A stretch of DNA of 64,000 nt, from the NCBI RefSeq assembly GCF_002994745.2, contig NC_037090.1, positions 22,084,001-22,148,000 on the forward strand, read 5' to 3'. The position numbers and the translations under genes are program-made. How positions within the stretch are numbered: position 1 is the first letter of the stretch; each line of letters starts with the position of its first letter. This document shows, in pieces, positions 34,701-47,541 of the stretch. The notes beneath the pieces are model-generated. The model saw only the letters and a program-made list of their open reading frames with translations. It was not told where the DNA came from and did no database searches. The stretch comes from Rosa chinensis (taxonomy: Eukaryota > Streptophyta > Magnoliopsida > Rosales > Rosaceae).

Positions 34701-35521
34701 TTCAAAATATTTTCTTGATGCTATGATGCAATAACCATCTGAAATTTTTGTTCTTTCATTTCAGCCTTGAGCAATTATGTACTGTCTTGAATGTTGATGA
34801 CCAGAACACTGATACAGTTACACTATGCACATTTGTCGTAAATGATCAATTTGTGGTGATGTCGAAGGTAACTTTATTGTTAATAAATCTTGAGTTCTGT
34901 CTTATTATAGTTGAATGAGAAGCGATGATACTTTGACTGTGCAGGTCAACAAGGTTTTGAAAATCTTGAGAGATGCTGAAAATTGGCCAGATGAGAACAT
35001 GTGGATTGCTCCTCTTGGATTATACCATGAAAAATGGCAGGTAAGGAGTCTAGTTTTTTTAATGCAAGGGAAGTCATTACAGGTGCACGTGTAACATCTT
35101 CTGCTTGTATCTCAAGGTCCTAGGACGTCCTGCTGAGTATCAAGTTCTAATCATTGGTAGTCACAACTTTAATGTTTTGGCTATCGAAGCCATCACTGAA
35201 ATGAACGAACTGAACAAAGAAATGATATATCGTCATTGTGAGCTGATGGATGATGCATGGCCTGTGGTTAGTACCGTTGATCTTGATTTGATTGTGGTAC
35301 AACGTGGGATTGTCATAAATATGGGGCTTAAGGAATTTCAGGTATTGAGCAAAATTTTGAAAATTCGACCTAAGGAACATTTTCAATGTCTAAGTCTGAA
35401 CATTCCAATTAAGTACTTGTGTGATTGTGTTGACAGGATATTTCAAAAAGATGGAGGCGAGAATTGGCATTTAGAGGGGCCATTTTTAAAAGTCCTGCGA
35501 ACATTTCTTTGGCATCCGTAG
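31704..35521 (+). CDS. MINDY (DUF544)-type deubiquitinase-like protein, probably catalytically inactive
   Basis: Eight exons (31704-31809, 33117-33232, 33409-33500, 34355-34445, 34551-34669, 34765-34867, 34945-35040, 35117-35521) join in phase to 1128 nt, 375 residues. All introns are GT-AG. Residues 18-60 (SPLLALCNVLSLKNNLGLSP) match the MINDY core NENGPCPLLAICNVL...NNL.LSP, and PIYHGRIVNP at 124-133 matches IPLYHGWIVDP. MINDY enzymes cut K48-linked ubiquitin chains with Gln, Cys and His. Here the Cys position is Ser30, the Gln region reads LHGTAHRPH, and only His127 remains, so hydrolase activity is unlikely. The part after about residue 210 is not typical MINDY and I do not recognise it. 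It could be a pseudoenzyme, a ubiquitin binder or a decaying paralogue. Confidence 0.8.
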
Positions 35522-36123
35522 AATTGGGAACTCTCATGTATGACAATTGTAAATAAAGTTGCTGACAGTTTATCAAAGCAAAGTCTGGTAATGGACTATG
35601 GTGTTGTCTACATGAACTTCCCTTCTGCGCATTTTACTGGAATTTAGCTTGAAGCTTTAATAGGCTTGTGCCTGATTGTAGCTTGCTTTAACTTGCTTTC
35701 TTCTGGGCCTACATGGGTGGCCAAAACTGATTCTAATTCTGCTTCTGAAACATGAGGTTTAGAACCAAAAGCAGTGGTTAACTTCTTGGTACGCGGAAAA
35801 TGTTATTTTCTTGTATGTTCTATAACAACCAAACTCAGTGGTTAACTTTTTGGTATGTGAATATTGTGTTTCTTTTCTTTTACATTCTACAAGAACAAAA
35901 GTGCTTAACTTTAACACACGAACTAAAACACTCCAATTCGATCTTATAGCCCTTCAGATCTATAAAATAGCTAATAATCAAAAAATATTCATATATATCC
36001 AGTCAGGATTGGGCATATATATCTTCATAGTCAATAATGTGAAAAGTTTAAAATATATCGTTACATCATATATAGACATCAAAGCAAAGAAGTCCACCTA
36101 AATACATGAACTACGTACAGTTA
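35522..36123. other. intergenic region between convergent genes
   Basis: This holds the likely 3' UTR of the MINDY-like gene (to about 35,650) and AT-rich spacer before the end of the convergent F-box gene. There is a repeated phrase (CAGTGGTTAACTT at 35772 and 35838). No other gene is supported. Confidence 0.5.
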
Positions 36124-38389
36124 TTATAGAACTATAACTTGAGCATGAGTCTGCACTCTCTTTAGTTCTTTTTGAACAAATGCTCTGTGTTCTTCCCAGC
36201 TGCGAGCCGATCTTAAACCCTCCCACATATCCCCACCCAAATACATGTCTCCAAACGGGTCGATTACCATTATCTCAAGCTTCAATGAATATTTCAGAAG
36301 CCAAATAGCAAACTCTATCTCACAGGCATTACTTTGGAATCCCTGCATCTTAACTCTTCTCAAACAATCATGTGCGAACCCAGAAATTTCTGTTCTTTCT
36401 TGTTGGTTTTTCTCCGAGTACTTTGGATGACGTACCTACAGTAAATCAAATAGATATTGTCTAGTTAATACTCGGTATGTTCATACTCAAACAGATATCT
36501 GGTTGATGCACAAATAGATGTACTTAATATACTCAACAGATATGTTGATTGATGCACAGATGCATGTTCTCAAAGTTATTTTAACGAAGCTTTTCATATT
36601 GGTTGAAAAAATGTAGCAAGACTAACCTTTATCACAAGTTCTTCCAGAACGGGTGTAGCCTTGAGAAGATTCAGAACCAACATCAGGTCATGAACGTTGT
36701 AGTCCGACTTTTCACCCAAAACGATATTCAAGTCCAGCTGCTTGATGTATCTAAATGTTGGAATACTTTGGGGTACTTCCTGCACATACACGTTAAAATA
36801 TAAAGATTAATTAAGCACGGTAAAAATAGTAAAATATGCAAACATTACTTGCCGTGCAGTCATGCACGATTGCCGGCTATAGATACTCACCTGAACAATC
36901 AATAGTTGAAGAGTCTCAAGCGCAGGAGTCGATGCAAATTGGGTTAATGCATTAGCATTAGCTATTGTATCGTTATTCAGCCCCCAAAAGTAAATTCTTG
37001 ATAAACGTGGAGCTTGGATAAAAGAAATAGTGGGAATGCGTCCAGTGTACTCAAAGGAGATAAGATTTAATGCTGAAATCTCAATTCTTGATAAGTTAAA
37101 ACACTGGAAAAGTTTCAAATCATTTAGATGAAGTAATGAACCAGAAACAATCAGACATGAATCCAGATGGCACCGAATCAAGGTCAAGCTCTCGAGGAAC
37201 AAACAAACGGAGAACATACATGCCTGAAGAAATGTTTCACCCAGGTCGACTTGATTAAGACAAAGACTTGTTAGCTGATTGAATCTGTCAAAATGATCAG
37301 GGGAAGGTCGTAGAACACATCTGTGCAATGACAGGTGCTTCAGAGTGGAAGATTTCAGTTCCGAAAGTAACTCATAAGGAAAAACATATTTCTTTGTTCC
37401 ATGGATGGGGTCTTGAAACAAATGAAGATGAAGGACCTCAACTCCCTTTCTAATTGCAAAACGAATCCAGTTATCAAGGTCGGCAGTAGATCCATCAAGA
37501 AAGAAAGCCACTTTGAAAGACTCTACCTTCTTACCACGGTAGTGCTTCAAAACTGCATTCACACGTTGTACAAAGTCTGGTGTTTTAAATTGATTTATCA
37601 AACGAATGCTATCCGATGTAGTATCAGTAAACTTGGCTCCAGCATATCTACTTCCAAAAATGTTTGGAATGTCAAATTCAAGATTGGGCCTTGTTAATAT
37701 TGAATTCCACAAATGTTCATGCCACCGACGGGATACCAAGCTTGCATCCCATGCATCTTTTATGGTTAACAAGGAAAGTATGTATGAGACAATACAACTC
37801 GGCAACTCATCAATCCAATCTTTACTTTTGCCCTCCTCATCAGCCTGAGAACATAACAACACAATCTCAGTTAATACACATGTACCCCTAAATACTAGCA
37901 TTATCAAGCAGGTTATAGATACTACTAGCAAGATATGCTCGTACCTATTTTGGAACAAAAGTAAAGATTGGATAAGAAAATACAAAATTTAAAAGAAAAA
38001 AAATAACAGATTGATATCATTTCTGCAAAAGATGAAAAGAGTACGTTGTCCTTTTTTTTTTGGTAGTTATTTATTTATCACCTGTGTACATTGACTAAGG
38101 GGTTTTTCTTGAATAGAAATGCCCTAGTAGATTTATGTTTTCTGATATGAACTCATCATATATGTAGATGTAATGCCTAACATATACATGCAATACAATG
38201 ATATCTCTTCAACCCTAAATAGACTAGTAGATTTATGAGAAAACTTTAGTCTGATATGAACTCATGCAGATCGAATGCCTAAAATATACATGCAATACAA
38301 TGATATCTCGTCAATCCCAGAGAGAGCCTTACATTTGCTAAAATTTCAGTTTGATCCATCAGCCTTGTTTTTTTGGGTCGAGAATTCAT
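36124..38389 (-). CDS. F-box/LRR/FBD protein
   Basis: Four exons (38389-38333, 37844-36891, 36779-36627, 36435-36124) give 1476 nt, 491 residues, all in phase. An F-box at about residues 29-68 (IDELPSCIVSYILSLLTIKDA...SRRWHEHLW) should bind SKP1 in an SCF ubiquitin ligase. Leucine-rich repeats at about 150-330 would recognise the substrate. A C-terminal FBD domain at about 395-480 contains CLRRVKMQGFQSNACEIEFAIWLLK. This is the common plant FBD/LRR family, with length and exon layout as usual. A 5' UTR exon and intron probably lie upstream (acceptor near 38450, donor near 38826). No lesion is seen. Confidence 0.9.
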
Positions 38390-38925
38390 GGTCTTCTACA
38401 GCGAGATCACGTGCAAAAGATTGATAAAGGTTTAGAACAAAGCGTCAAACCTGAAACAATACAAAACTGGAATCCACCAAAATCACTGATGATGAATAAT
38501 GAATACTGCAAACGTAGGTTAGTGCTTATATAGAGAACAAACCATAATGTGATAGGAAATATGAACCGACGTAGTTAACAATCGGGAAACAAATCCCTAA
38601 TTCGATTTGGAAAAGATAACAGAATTTAACAAAAAGTAAACAAACGCAATCTACGTAATGAAAGCAAACCCTAAATCAATGCAAATGATCAGAAACGAAA
38701 AGCGTCAATACAAAACTCGACCGATTACCAAACCTAATAGATCGAGTTCCAATTAGAAAAGTATAAACGATGATCACCAAATATTAAAAAAACTAACCAA
38801 ACGGGAAGGAAAGGAATGACACTAACCACCCATCTCTTTCCCAAGGAGCAAATCTCACAGGAACACAGATTCATGTCCAGGAAAGATATTTAAAAAGTCA
38901 TATATATTATCTTATAATCCCGATA
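38390..38925 (-). promoter_or_regulatory. 5' UTR with intron, and promoter of the F-box gene
   Basis: On the minus strand, TTGTATTGTTTCAG before GTTTGACGC (about 38450) looks like a 5' UTR acceptor. A donor-like GATGG|GTGGTTAG sits near 38826, which implies a leader intron of about 375 nt. A Helitron terminus at 38926 lies right at the presumed promoter edge. Confidence 0.45.
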
Positions 38926-39542
38926 CTAGCCCTTTAACATGTGCGGAGCACATGTTAATTAACTTTTATTTTTATTTTTTTAATTTTAAAAAGTTATCTC
39001 TCCTGATATTGGGGAAGTTTTTCCTTTTTTAATGGAAAGTATTGTAAATTTTTGAAATATTACATAGTCAATTGACTATCTTATCTTATTAATAGCTATA
39101 TTATATGAGGACAAATATGGTAGTTCAAAAATTTAACCATTCATTTGAGAATTGGCTTAATTATGAATAACTTTTTGTTTAATAAGTAATCTTTCTATTT
39201 AAACTGCCAACTCAAAAAAAAAAAAAAAACTGCCATTGCAGTTAACAAAACGTTTAAGATTTTTTTTTTTTGGTAATTTCTTTCAATTCAGTTTGCTATT
39301 ATATTTACTATTTTATCCTTAATATGTTAAATTATAAATTTTTAGACTATAATCAAAGAAGGGTAAATTGTGGGTTTATGAAAATTTAACCATAAGCCTT
39401 ATTGGCTTAATTAATACTGATTATATTTACTATTTTATCCTTCATATGTTAAATTATAAATTTTTAGACTATAATCAAAGAAGGGTAAATTGTGGGTTTA
39501 TGAAAATTTAACCATAAGCCTTATTGGCTTAATTAATACTGA
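38926..39542 (-). mobile_element. non-autonomous Helitron (family 2, copy a)
   Basis: On the minus strand it begins TCAGTATTAATTAAGCC after a host A. It ends with the hairpin ACATGTGC-TCC-GCACATGT, then TAAAGGG and CTAG before a host T. The 5' end is present twice in tandem (units of about 120 bp, beginning at 39542 and near 39420). A related copy in the other orientation lies at 62221-62988. It encodes nothing. Confidence 0.75.
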
Positions 39543-40255
39543 TATATATATATATATATACTTAATTATATAAGATTTGGACATTTTCTACTTATTAAAT
39601 TTCCAATTTACTTTTTTGAATACTTAAAAAACTAAGTACACCTCATCAATTTTACCAAAACACCCTTAAACAATTAAATCTGAATCTTCAACCATTTTTT
39701 ATAATTTTTTTTATTTTTATCTCTATCAATTCAACCAGGAAGAATTTTGTGACTAAGTTACCTACATTTTTGGTGTACTTTCAGTGACGGAACCAGATGG
39801 TGATCCTTGGAGGGCCGAACAAGCTGACAATTTTTTTGTTAATCCATTCCATAGTTTTTGTTTGTTTGTTTTGTAATACGGATGGTTCTAGAAAACACTT
39901 TGGTTCTCAAATAAATAATATATATAGATTAAATCTAATAATTTTTTTTACCTTGGATCTTAATTAGTAATAACTACACCAAAATATTCAATAAATTTAG
40001 TTTAAGGAAATTCCAAATCAAATTGTTTTGAATTTTACTCCTAGGATTTACCTTTTTGAATGCTTCAAATCACATTGAGCTTCTATTGCCCATGAAAAGA
40101 AACTTTTATACCAAAAACAAAATAAAATACAGTTATCTCTAAACATTGAGAATAACATAACAAGAACAAATACTTGGTAATTTTCTTCAAGATTGATAAA
40201 ACTTAGTCAAAAAGTTAAAAAAGAACAACCAAAAAAAGGTAAAAGTTAACAACTT
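39543..40255. other. AT-rich spacer, no gene
   Basis: Low-GC sequence with a TA run at 39541-39560. The phrase AGTGACGGAACCAG near 39784 recurs at the ends of many plant repeats, but I cannot assign it. Reading frames are short. Confidence 0.4.
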
Positions 40256-43200
40256 TGATGAGCTACTTCGTGAAGAGCAATAATCTCTACATGGTTCGAA
40301 GATATAGTGACTAAGGTCTGTTCTGTAGACCTTCTAGATATCACGGTCTCTACCCATGGTGAACACTTAACCAATTTGGGAATGACCTTTGTGTGGGTCA
40401 GAGAGATACTCAATATGAGCAAAACCTTCCAAAACGCTTATCGTTTTGGGATGGGGATAGTGGACGCAGGCTAGTGTTGGCAGCGTTCCTGGTGTGTGAT
40501 GGGTCCGAATCCATCGTCTCTCTGTAGGGATAGAACAAGCCCATATCAATCATACATCTCAAGTATCGAAAGATATCTTTTACACCAATCTAATGGCTTC
40601 GCGTTGGCGCAAACCTATACCTTAGCTAACAAGTTCACTGCAAATGAGATGTCCGGTCTTGTGTATTGAGCTAAGTACAATAATGCGCCTATTGTACTTA
40701 ACTAGGGCATTTCTCCCCCTAGTGCATCTTCGTCATCATCCTTCTGACTAAGAGGATCATTTTCAGGATCAAGACTACGGACGATCATGGGGGTGCTTGA
40801 AGGCTTGACCTTGTCAAAATGCCTAAGCATCTATCAACACGATGCTCAAGTTCCAAACCGAGACATAATCGTGTTCTCCCAAAATCCTTCATCTCAAAAT
40901 CGGATTTCAAGTGTTCAGCGATTTCCCTGAACTCTTTAAGGGCTTCTAAAGAAGATCATGTCCAACATGAACCGCGATAAAATCTGAAACTTGTTATGGA
41001 AACGCATTGGCATATCCCTTCCCAATCAGGTAGTCACTTTAGTGAGCGTTTCAACCTCTTTGTAAAATGTGCTATGTGGTCAAGAGCCACTTGACTTGGG
41101 TAAATGAAGTTCACCATGAACCTTCATGTACATTTCGTATCTAGATCTCCATAGAGATACGTAGTGACCACATTTGTAAGCTGCATGTTTAGTTATTCGG
41201 AAATGATGTAGAACAGATAGCAGCCCAATTTGAAGAACAATTGGATCGTGCTAAAGGAGGAAAACGAAAAGTGACTAGTAGACGCGAAATGGGCTTCCGG
41301 AGTCCGATTGGGACGCAACTTACCTTACCGGAAAGGGAACCGCGCCAGAAATCAAACTCGTCGCTTTGCCACGACCTGTGGCCTTTTTGGGGCTTCCGAG
41401 GTCGTTTAGGGCCTCAAAACTGCATTTTTCTATTTTTCGGCGTTTTGGTTTTTTCTAGTTATTTTCGGGTTGTTTTCGTTTTTACCCATGGGCTTTATGG
41501 TTTCATTGTTAGTCGCCCTAGGATTTATTTTCTTATAAATAAGCCGCCTTAAGGCTGCAGAATGGATCTTATCATCTTTTATCAATAAAATTGAGATTAT
41601 TCTCTTTTATCTCTGGTGGACTCCAGAATCCTTTGCTTAGGTTTATTGCTGGTAAACCTAGATATCAATCCGTCTGCGTCAGGAAACTACCAAACTGACA
41701 GGGTAGTGGAGTGCAATGACATCCATTACGAGAGAATATGTCTCATCGTAGTCGATTCTAGGGCATTTTGTGAGAAGCCTTGCGCCATAAGGCGAGATTG
41801 CCATATCTTTTTCTCATCACGCTCTCTAACGAATACCCCTTAGTCAACAGGTGTTATGTCAGAAGGTGTTGACATCATTGACTCAAAAACCTTCCTCTTC
41901 GTTAAACAATCCAACTTAACCTAGATCGCATATTTCCATTTAGGCCAGATTTCTCTACGGTGGCATTCATTCATCAACGGAGCGTGGTTCAATATCGTCT
42001 GACTCAACAAACTCATGCGCAACTACATCATCAACTATGATGGAGTTTCTATCCCACGTCTCATGTACACTAGTGTAATTTTCATAGAGCTTTATATTCT
42101 CAGGAGTAGGTTCTGACGTTGAGGCGTCCCACAACGATAACCATAATCCGGAAGATTCTCATGAGACGGATTTTGAGTCTTGATGATCAAATGATTGGAA
42201 TGTGCCAAAGTATCATTCGAACCCACGGGCCTCCCACGCATCCTAGCTAGGGCCATGGCCTGTAATGCCAGAGTGCCACTCTCTTTGGCGTTGGCGCCAA
42301 GTCTACCTCCGTGTAGGGTGGCACTACGTCCTCTCTTAGGGACGTTCTTCCTTGCACACATATTCGCAGCAGATGTGTGATCTCATCACTTTAACAGGGA
42401 TCGAGATGAGACATAGTGGGGACAGACCACGATAATTCCTGTCGTTCCTGCTGAACATTCGTGTTCTTATCTCCCCCTAACGACGGGAAGACTGTCTCAT
42501 CAAAGTGACATCCGCAAATCTAACGGTAAGGAGATCACCTAACAAGGGCATTAACTGGCGGACAATTTTTGGAATCTCAAATCCAACGTAGTTGCCCATT
42601 CGTCTGTAAGGACCTATCATAGTGCCCTGTGGCTGCGCAATTGGCACATAAATGACACACTCAAATGTTCGTAAGTAAGATACTTGTACCCAGTCACTAG
42701 TTGTAACACAGAGCTAGATTGAGTGGAGGTGTGTCGTAGACGAATTAGCATAACTGTATGCGATATTGCATCACCCCAAGTGGATATAAGGAGATTGGTG
42801 CGCATTACCAATGTCCTGACTACCATCGTAGTCGTTTCCGCAAGACCATTTGGGTGTGTTCATGAGAATATGATGTCCAACATCAGTCCCATTGCAATAT
42901 CCAACGAAAGTCTTCCATGTAAACTCTCTAGCATAGTTGACTGAATAGGATGATTCAGGAAGTGAGTCCATTGTCATATGATATGTGCTAGGAGTGTAGC
43001 ATAAGCAGCATTACAAGTGGACAATGGCACATCACGTGACCAACGTGTTTGCGTGTCAATCAACATCATGAGATATTTAAGGGTCCGCAAGTTGGTTGAA
43101 TCAGTCCACAGAATCCCCATCGATTCTATGTAAGAACAAAATGAGTATTTCATGTACTTTTCATAGGATGGTCTCAGTCCTAACTTCCCTAAGGAACAGG

Positions 43201-43937
43201 TTTTATAAAAAGAGCGAGAGGCTTTAGAAGCAACCAATGAGTATTTTGGTTGGGCCTGAGCGTTTGTAACGCTATTTGAAGCAAAGTTGGTGATTGCAGC
43301 ATCACCTAGAGCGCCATCACCATGATGGGCGCCATCTATGGCGTCATGGATAGGGACTATGCCAGCCCTAGGCTGGTGGTATCCAGGAATCAACTTTGGA
43401 TTCATGCTTCGTTTCGCTCGAAAGAATGGATGTTCGTGTGAAGTCTTTAGTAGACGGATCATCAGAACTAGGATGACCTGTCCTGTCGTGACAAAGCCAT
43501 TATATGTCTAAATCTAAGAGATCATCTCTCATAACTTTAAAGGATTTAATAGCTCGAATAGTGATATAGAGTCCACTAGAGAGACACATAAACTTCTCTA
43601 AGATGCGTTTTTGTTAGCAATCATTAGAGGCATTGCAAAGGAACTCATTTCCGTTCTCTATATGCGTTTTTGCATGGAATCCGTCGGCTATTCATAGGTG
43701 CGATTTGCCCTAGGAGCGTAGAGAGTTTCTGTGATAGTAATCAAGGTGCCATTTGGTAAAAGGAAGTTGGCTATTCCATGTCCTTGAATTAATACTAATG
43801 GCTCAGCTATCATAGTCACAAAGTAATATGCTCATAATCAAAATAGAGTCATAATGAAAAGAACTCGAAATTTTATTTATAAGCCAACAGAGTAAATCAT
43901 TGTCTCTTAACCAATAGGAGAACCTAATCCAAATGCT
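40256..43937 (-). pseudogene. copia pol remnants (protease to RNase H)
   Basis: In order on the minus strand: TETLYAPRANRT (post-protease, near 43720); GAG-preintegrase/integrase with GKLGLRPSYEKYMKYS and MMLIDTQTRWSRDV...ATLLAHII (43200-42980); RTLVMRTNLLISTWGDAI (about 42800); the linker GTLALQAMALARMRGRPVGS (about 42270); RT pieces MAQGFSQN and ETYSLVMDVIALHYPVSL (41800-41690) and NMQLTNVVTTYLYGDLD (about 41180); FEMKDFG (about 40900); WIGVKDIFRYLR (about 40590); and SSNHVEIIALHE (about 40290). Each match is in a different frame or is interrupted by stops. Confidence 0.85.
41204..41681 (+). mobile_element. solo LTR, 478 bp, TSD GGAAA
   Basis: It begins TGATGTAGAACAG and ends CTGCGTCA, so TG...CA, with GGAAA directly repeated on both sides (41199-41203, 41682-41686). 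Removing it rejoins the copia RT frame (VVS|E...LNMQL). It carries a TATA-like CTTATAAATAAG at about 41533 and a TCAATAAAATT poly(A)-type signal. It probably derives from a gypsy-type element by LTR-LTR recombination. Confidence 0.85.
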
Positions 43938-46210
43938 TGATGCGCTCGAAAGCAAGCGCACAATTTAACCCTAAAAATATCATAGTGGTATAAGCAAGTA
44001 GGGATCGTTCTATTCCGGGGATTGAGGGTACACCTGTCATTGTCAAACAATTAAACAATTAAAATTAAAACAAAGTATAATATTCACACAATATATAAAC
44101 ACTATTCACGAAAAAGGGGGGGATATTTTTGATTTTTGTTTTCAAAAAATAAACTAAGTTAACAAAACAATTAAAATGCAAAAACATAAAAATACAAATG
44201 GAATGAGAGAGCAAAGATCAAAACTGAAATATATGATTAAATCGATTCAAGTTCTAACATTGTTCATCAAGGTCATGCAAGAGGAGTTGATCATGTGAAA
44301 CGTTAAAAGCAAACAATTTCCCATATTTTACTTTTCAATGCTAATTAATCTAAGTGAAAGCACAAAGACTAATCCTATCAAACATGCATGCAAGCCCTAG
44401 AAAGCTAGTCAAACACAACATATTCGACGCAATAAGCACCTAGAAAGGCTATCAACTCAAGTGTGCAACTTAGTATGAAAAAGTCCACCTAATTGCAATC
44501 CTCTTTGATTAAATTCGGTTTTTGCACAAAACCTTTACTACTTATTGATTCAAGAACACAAAACCAAAAAGTTGATTCATGTTCTCAAATTCGTAGCACC
44601 AATCATATAAAAACCCTAAGTGTTTGCAACCACATAAGATTAAAATACAAAAGTTATCTATCATGCAAATTTAATCAAACACTCACACAAAAGCAACCAT
44701 AAATCGCAATATATGAATCTGAAATTATCAATTAATCATAAAAATTCCAGAAATAATACTTTGTTCATACATATATGTCAACTAGTTCATAACCAACGAA
44801 ATTCAAAGCAAAGGTTACAAAGGAGAATCGGATTACACCGTGGATGAAGATGAGATGAACAAATTGAGGAGGTGGTCTCTTGAATCTCGAAAGCAAGCTT
44901 CAAGGATGGTGATGGAGGATGATGCTCACGGCAATTCTTCTTCTTCCTTTGGCCTTGCTTGAACTCGTGGAGATGACTAGAGGGTGGTAGAACTCACGGC
45001 TAGGCTAGAGAGAGTTTTCTGATTTTTTTTCTAAAGTGTAAAACACAAAAGAGGGGAACCTTTGACGTTGAGAAAAGGGGAGAATATATAGGGGACGTCC
45101 TCCTTGCTCTCCAAGCCGTGTGCTTCCTCTTAATTCTCACGGCAACAATGTGTTAACTCCATATAATTTCCTCCAATGCTTGCTTCCCACATAAGCCCTA
45201 TGAGGTGGTCCATCCAATCACAAAATTCCAATATTAATTCCCTAAATAATCTTGCCGAAATTCCCTTGATATAATTTTTGATTTTTGTAGTTCAATTCGG
45301 CCAAACTTCCTTTAGGGGATTAAGGAATGTATCTAGACTTCTTTTGAGCTTTTCTTGGTCTCCACCTTTTTCTCTTTCCTTTTATTTCTCCCTTGAATAT
45401 CTCCTTGCCGAATTCTCTAGGGTTTTCTTTTTAATTCACACGGCAAATCCTTCTTTTCCTCTTGCTTTGGACGGTAAGGAGTCTCCTAGGGATTATCTTT
45501 CCATAAAAATTTCCCTAGAAAATCTCAATCGAAATCTTCTTTATATTTTCTAATTTTCCACGTCATTTTCCTTGTTTCTCTCTTGGCTTTGGACGGCAAA
45601 CTCTCCTAGGGTTTAATCATTGCGTCAGAAACCCTAATTGCATGGGCTTTTGTGGGCTTTTATCCAAATTGCCGAAAATCCAATAAGTCTTGAGAGTTCT
45701 TGGGCCTTGTTGCTTCTTATTCAAGCCTTGTCACCTTCCAACGCCATAACACTTCATTTTTCCATTTCTTTTTCATAGTAACGTTGGAAACTTCATTGGT
45801 GAGCTTTCCTCCTTTTCGCAGGGTTTCCTGGTTGGACCAGGAAAGCTTTATTTCTTCATTTCTGCTCATTTCTGTGGCTCATTGTTTCTCATTTTTACTC
45901 CCCTTGACTTTCGCAAGCTCCTCTTTCCATTTGTGAGTTCATTTCCACTTTTTAGCTCGGAGGTCCTGAAAATAGAAACTAGTAAGAAACATAGAAACTT
46001 TCCTAAAATGAAAAATGGCAACTTTCCTAAACTGAAAATGGGAAACTTTCTAAAAATGATAAATAGAAACTACCAAAATAGAAACTTTCTACAAATAGGA
46101 ACTTTCCCAATCAAAGAATGGAAACTTTCCTAAACAGAGTTTTATTAAGGAAATAACGCAGAAAATGTAGGGAAATGCAGTTAAAACGTCGCATTAAAAT
46201 GCTCCTATCA
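43938..46210. mobile_element. 2.3 kb TG...CA insertion (long solo LTR), TSD ATGCT
   Basis: The ends are TGATGCGCTCG and GCTCCTATCA, and ATGCT is duplicated on both sides (43933-43937, 46211-46215). It separates gag from pol of the decayed copia. Inside there is no gag/pol frame. There is a GATCGTTCTATTCCGGGGAT block at 44006-44025, and repeats of GAAACTTTCC/TAGAAACT near 45975-46130. A 2.27 kb solo LTR of a large gypsy element is the simplest reading; a LARD is the alternative. Confidence 0.7.
45975..46135. repeat. degenerate short tandem repeat (GAAACTTTCC type)
   Basis: Around nine imperfect copies of a 17-25 bp phrase, such as GGAAACTTTCCTAAAATGA and ATAGAAACTTTC, inside the long LTR-type insertion. 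Confidence 0.6.
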
Positions 46211-46489
46211 ATGCTAGCTAATGTAAAACAAAGGTAGTCGTTTGACTTCTTTCGGTAACTCCAAAATAAATATGACCAGGTGAGTAGAGAGTTGTCGGTG
46301 GAGCAAAGCTCGCTTAAGTACCACTTATCTCAAAACCTTCCTAGACATCATACTCATTTTGGATGAGCCTCTGTGAAGAAAAACTGAACCAATGGCATTT
46401 ACGTACTACAAAGTATATGGCAGTTGCCTATTACATCTCTTGGTAAAATAAAGACTTAAACAGAATTGGCGATCTATTGATCCCAGCCA

Positions 46490-47541
46490 GATTTGTAGTC
46501 TTCAACCCTTCAGTCTAGATCATCTTCTTGATCTTCTTGTTCCACATAGTGAGCTTCTCTTGCTTCACAATATGCTTTGTAGGCGGTGACCATTTCTTCA
46601 CGAGCTCTACAAATGTGTGCCCAATGATCGGATACTCCACATCGAGAACATACATCTCTTTGCTCAGACTCCATTGATTGAGCCACTTTGAAAGCGTTAT
46701 TTAGATGGCTCTTAGTGTTGGTGGCCCTACCAACATGGCCAGAGGCGTTGCCTCCCTCTCTCTTTCCACATTGACCTCTTCTGTTCTGTGTTGGCCTCTT
46801 TTGGCGGTTACCTTCCCAAGTAGAGTGATTATATGGACCAGAACGTCTAGAAGTATCCCTACAATTATGGTTTCACTCTTGGCGCTCTCTCTTAGGGGCG
46901 CGACTATAATTGGATTCCGGAATTTGCTTTGTTTCCACAGATCTCGAATTATAGTTCTTCACAAGGATGTTGTCATGCTTTTCAGCGACATTCATAGCTC
47001 CAACAAGCTCATGAAACCTTGTGATCCGTCCTGAAGTAACATCGATTCGATAGTTCTTAGCAACCATCAATGCAGAGACGGGGAAGGTAGAGAGAGTCTT
47101 CTCAATCAACATTGCATCTGTGATCTTTTTACCACAGAATTTCATTAAGGATTTAATGAGAAGTGCTTCCAAGTTGGAGTCAAGAACTGACTTGAAATCA
47201 CAGAAGCGGAGACTATGTCATCTCACTTCTAGGTCAAGCTTTCTTCGAGTGAGACCCACAGCCTTCTGGGGTCTTCTTCATTCATACACTCGTACTGGAG
47301 CGAATCATCCATATGACGAGTCATTAGGATGATGGCTTTCACCTTATTTGCCTCTAAGGCTGCTTTATTTGCTTCCAAAGCTTGAGCTTGCTGAACAGTT
47401 AGCACGTCCTAGCTAGGCTCGAGAATTGTAACCAGGATTCCATCCGCCTTGAGATGCTAGCGGAAATCACGAGCCCACCTATGATATCCAGCGCCAGTTG
47501 TTCCTAATTGAGCAAAGTCTAATTTGTTCAGGTTACTCATC
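46490..47541 (-). pseudogene. copia gag remnant
   Basis: On the minus strand it opens at 47541 with MSNLNKLDFAQLGTTGAGYHR and is broken by stops. It continues as MEALLIKSLMKFCGKKITDA (47172) and ends with the zinc knuckle CSRCGVSDHWAHIC (CX2CX4HX4C) near 46650-46610 and an acidic tail. This is copia Gag with nucleocapsid, interrupted by several stops and frame changes. Confidence 0.85.
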
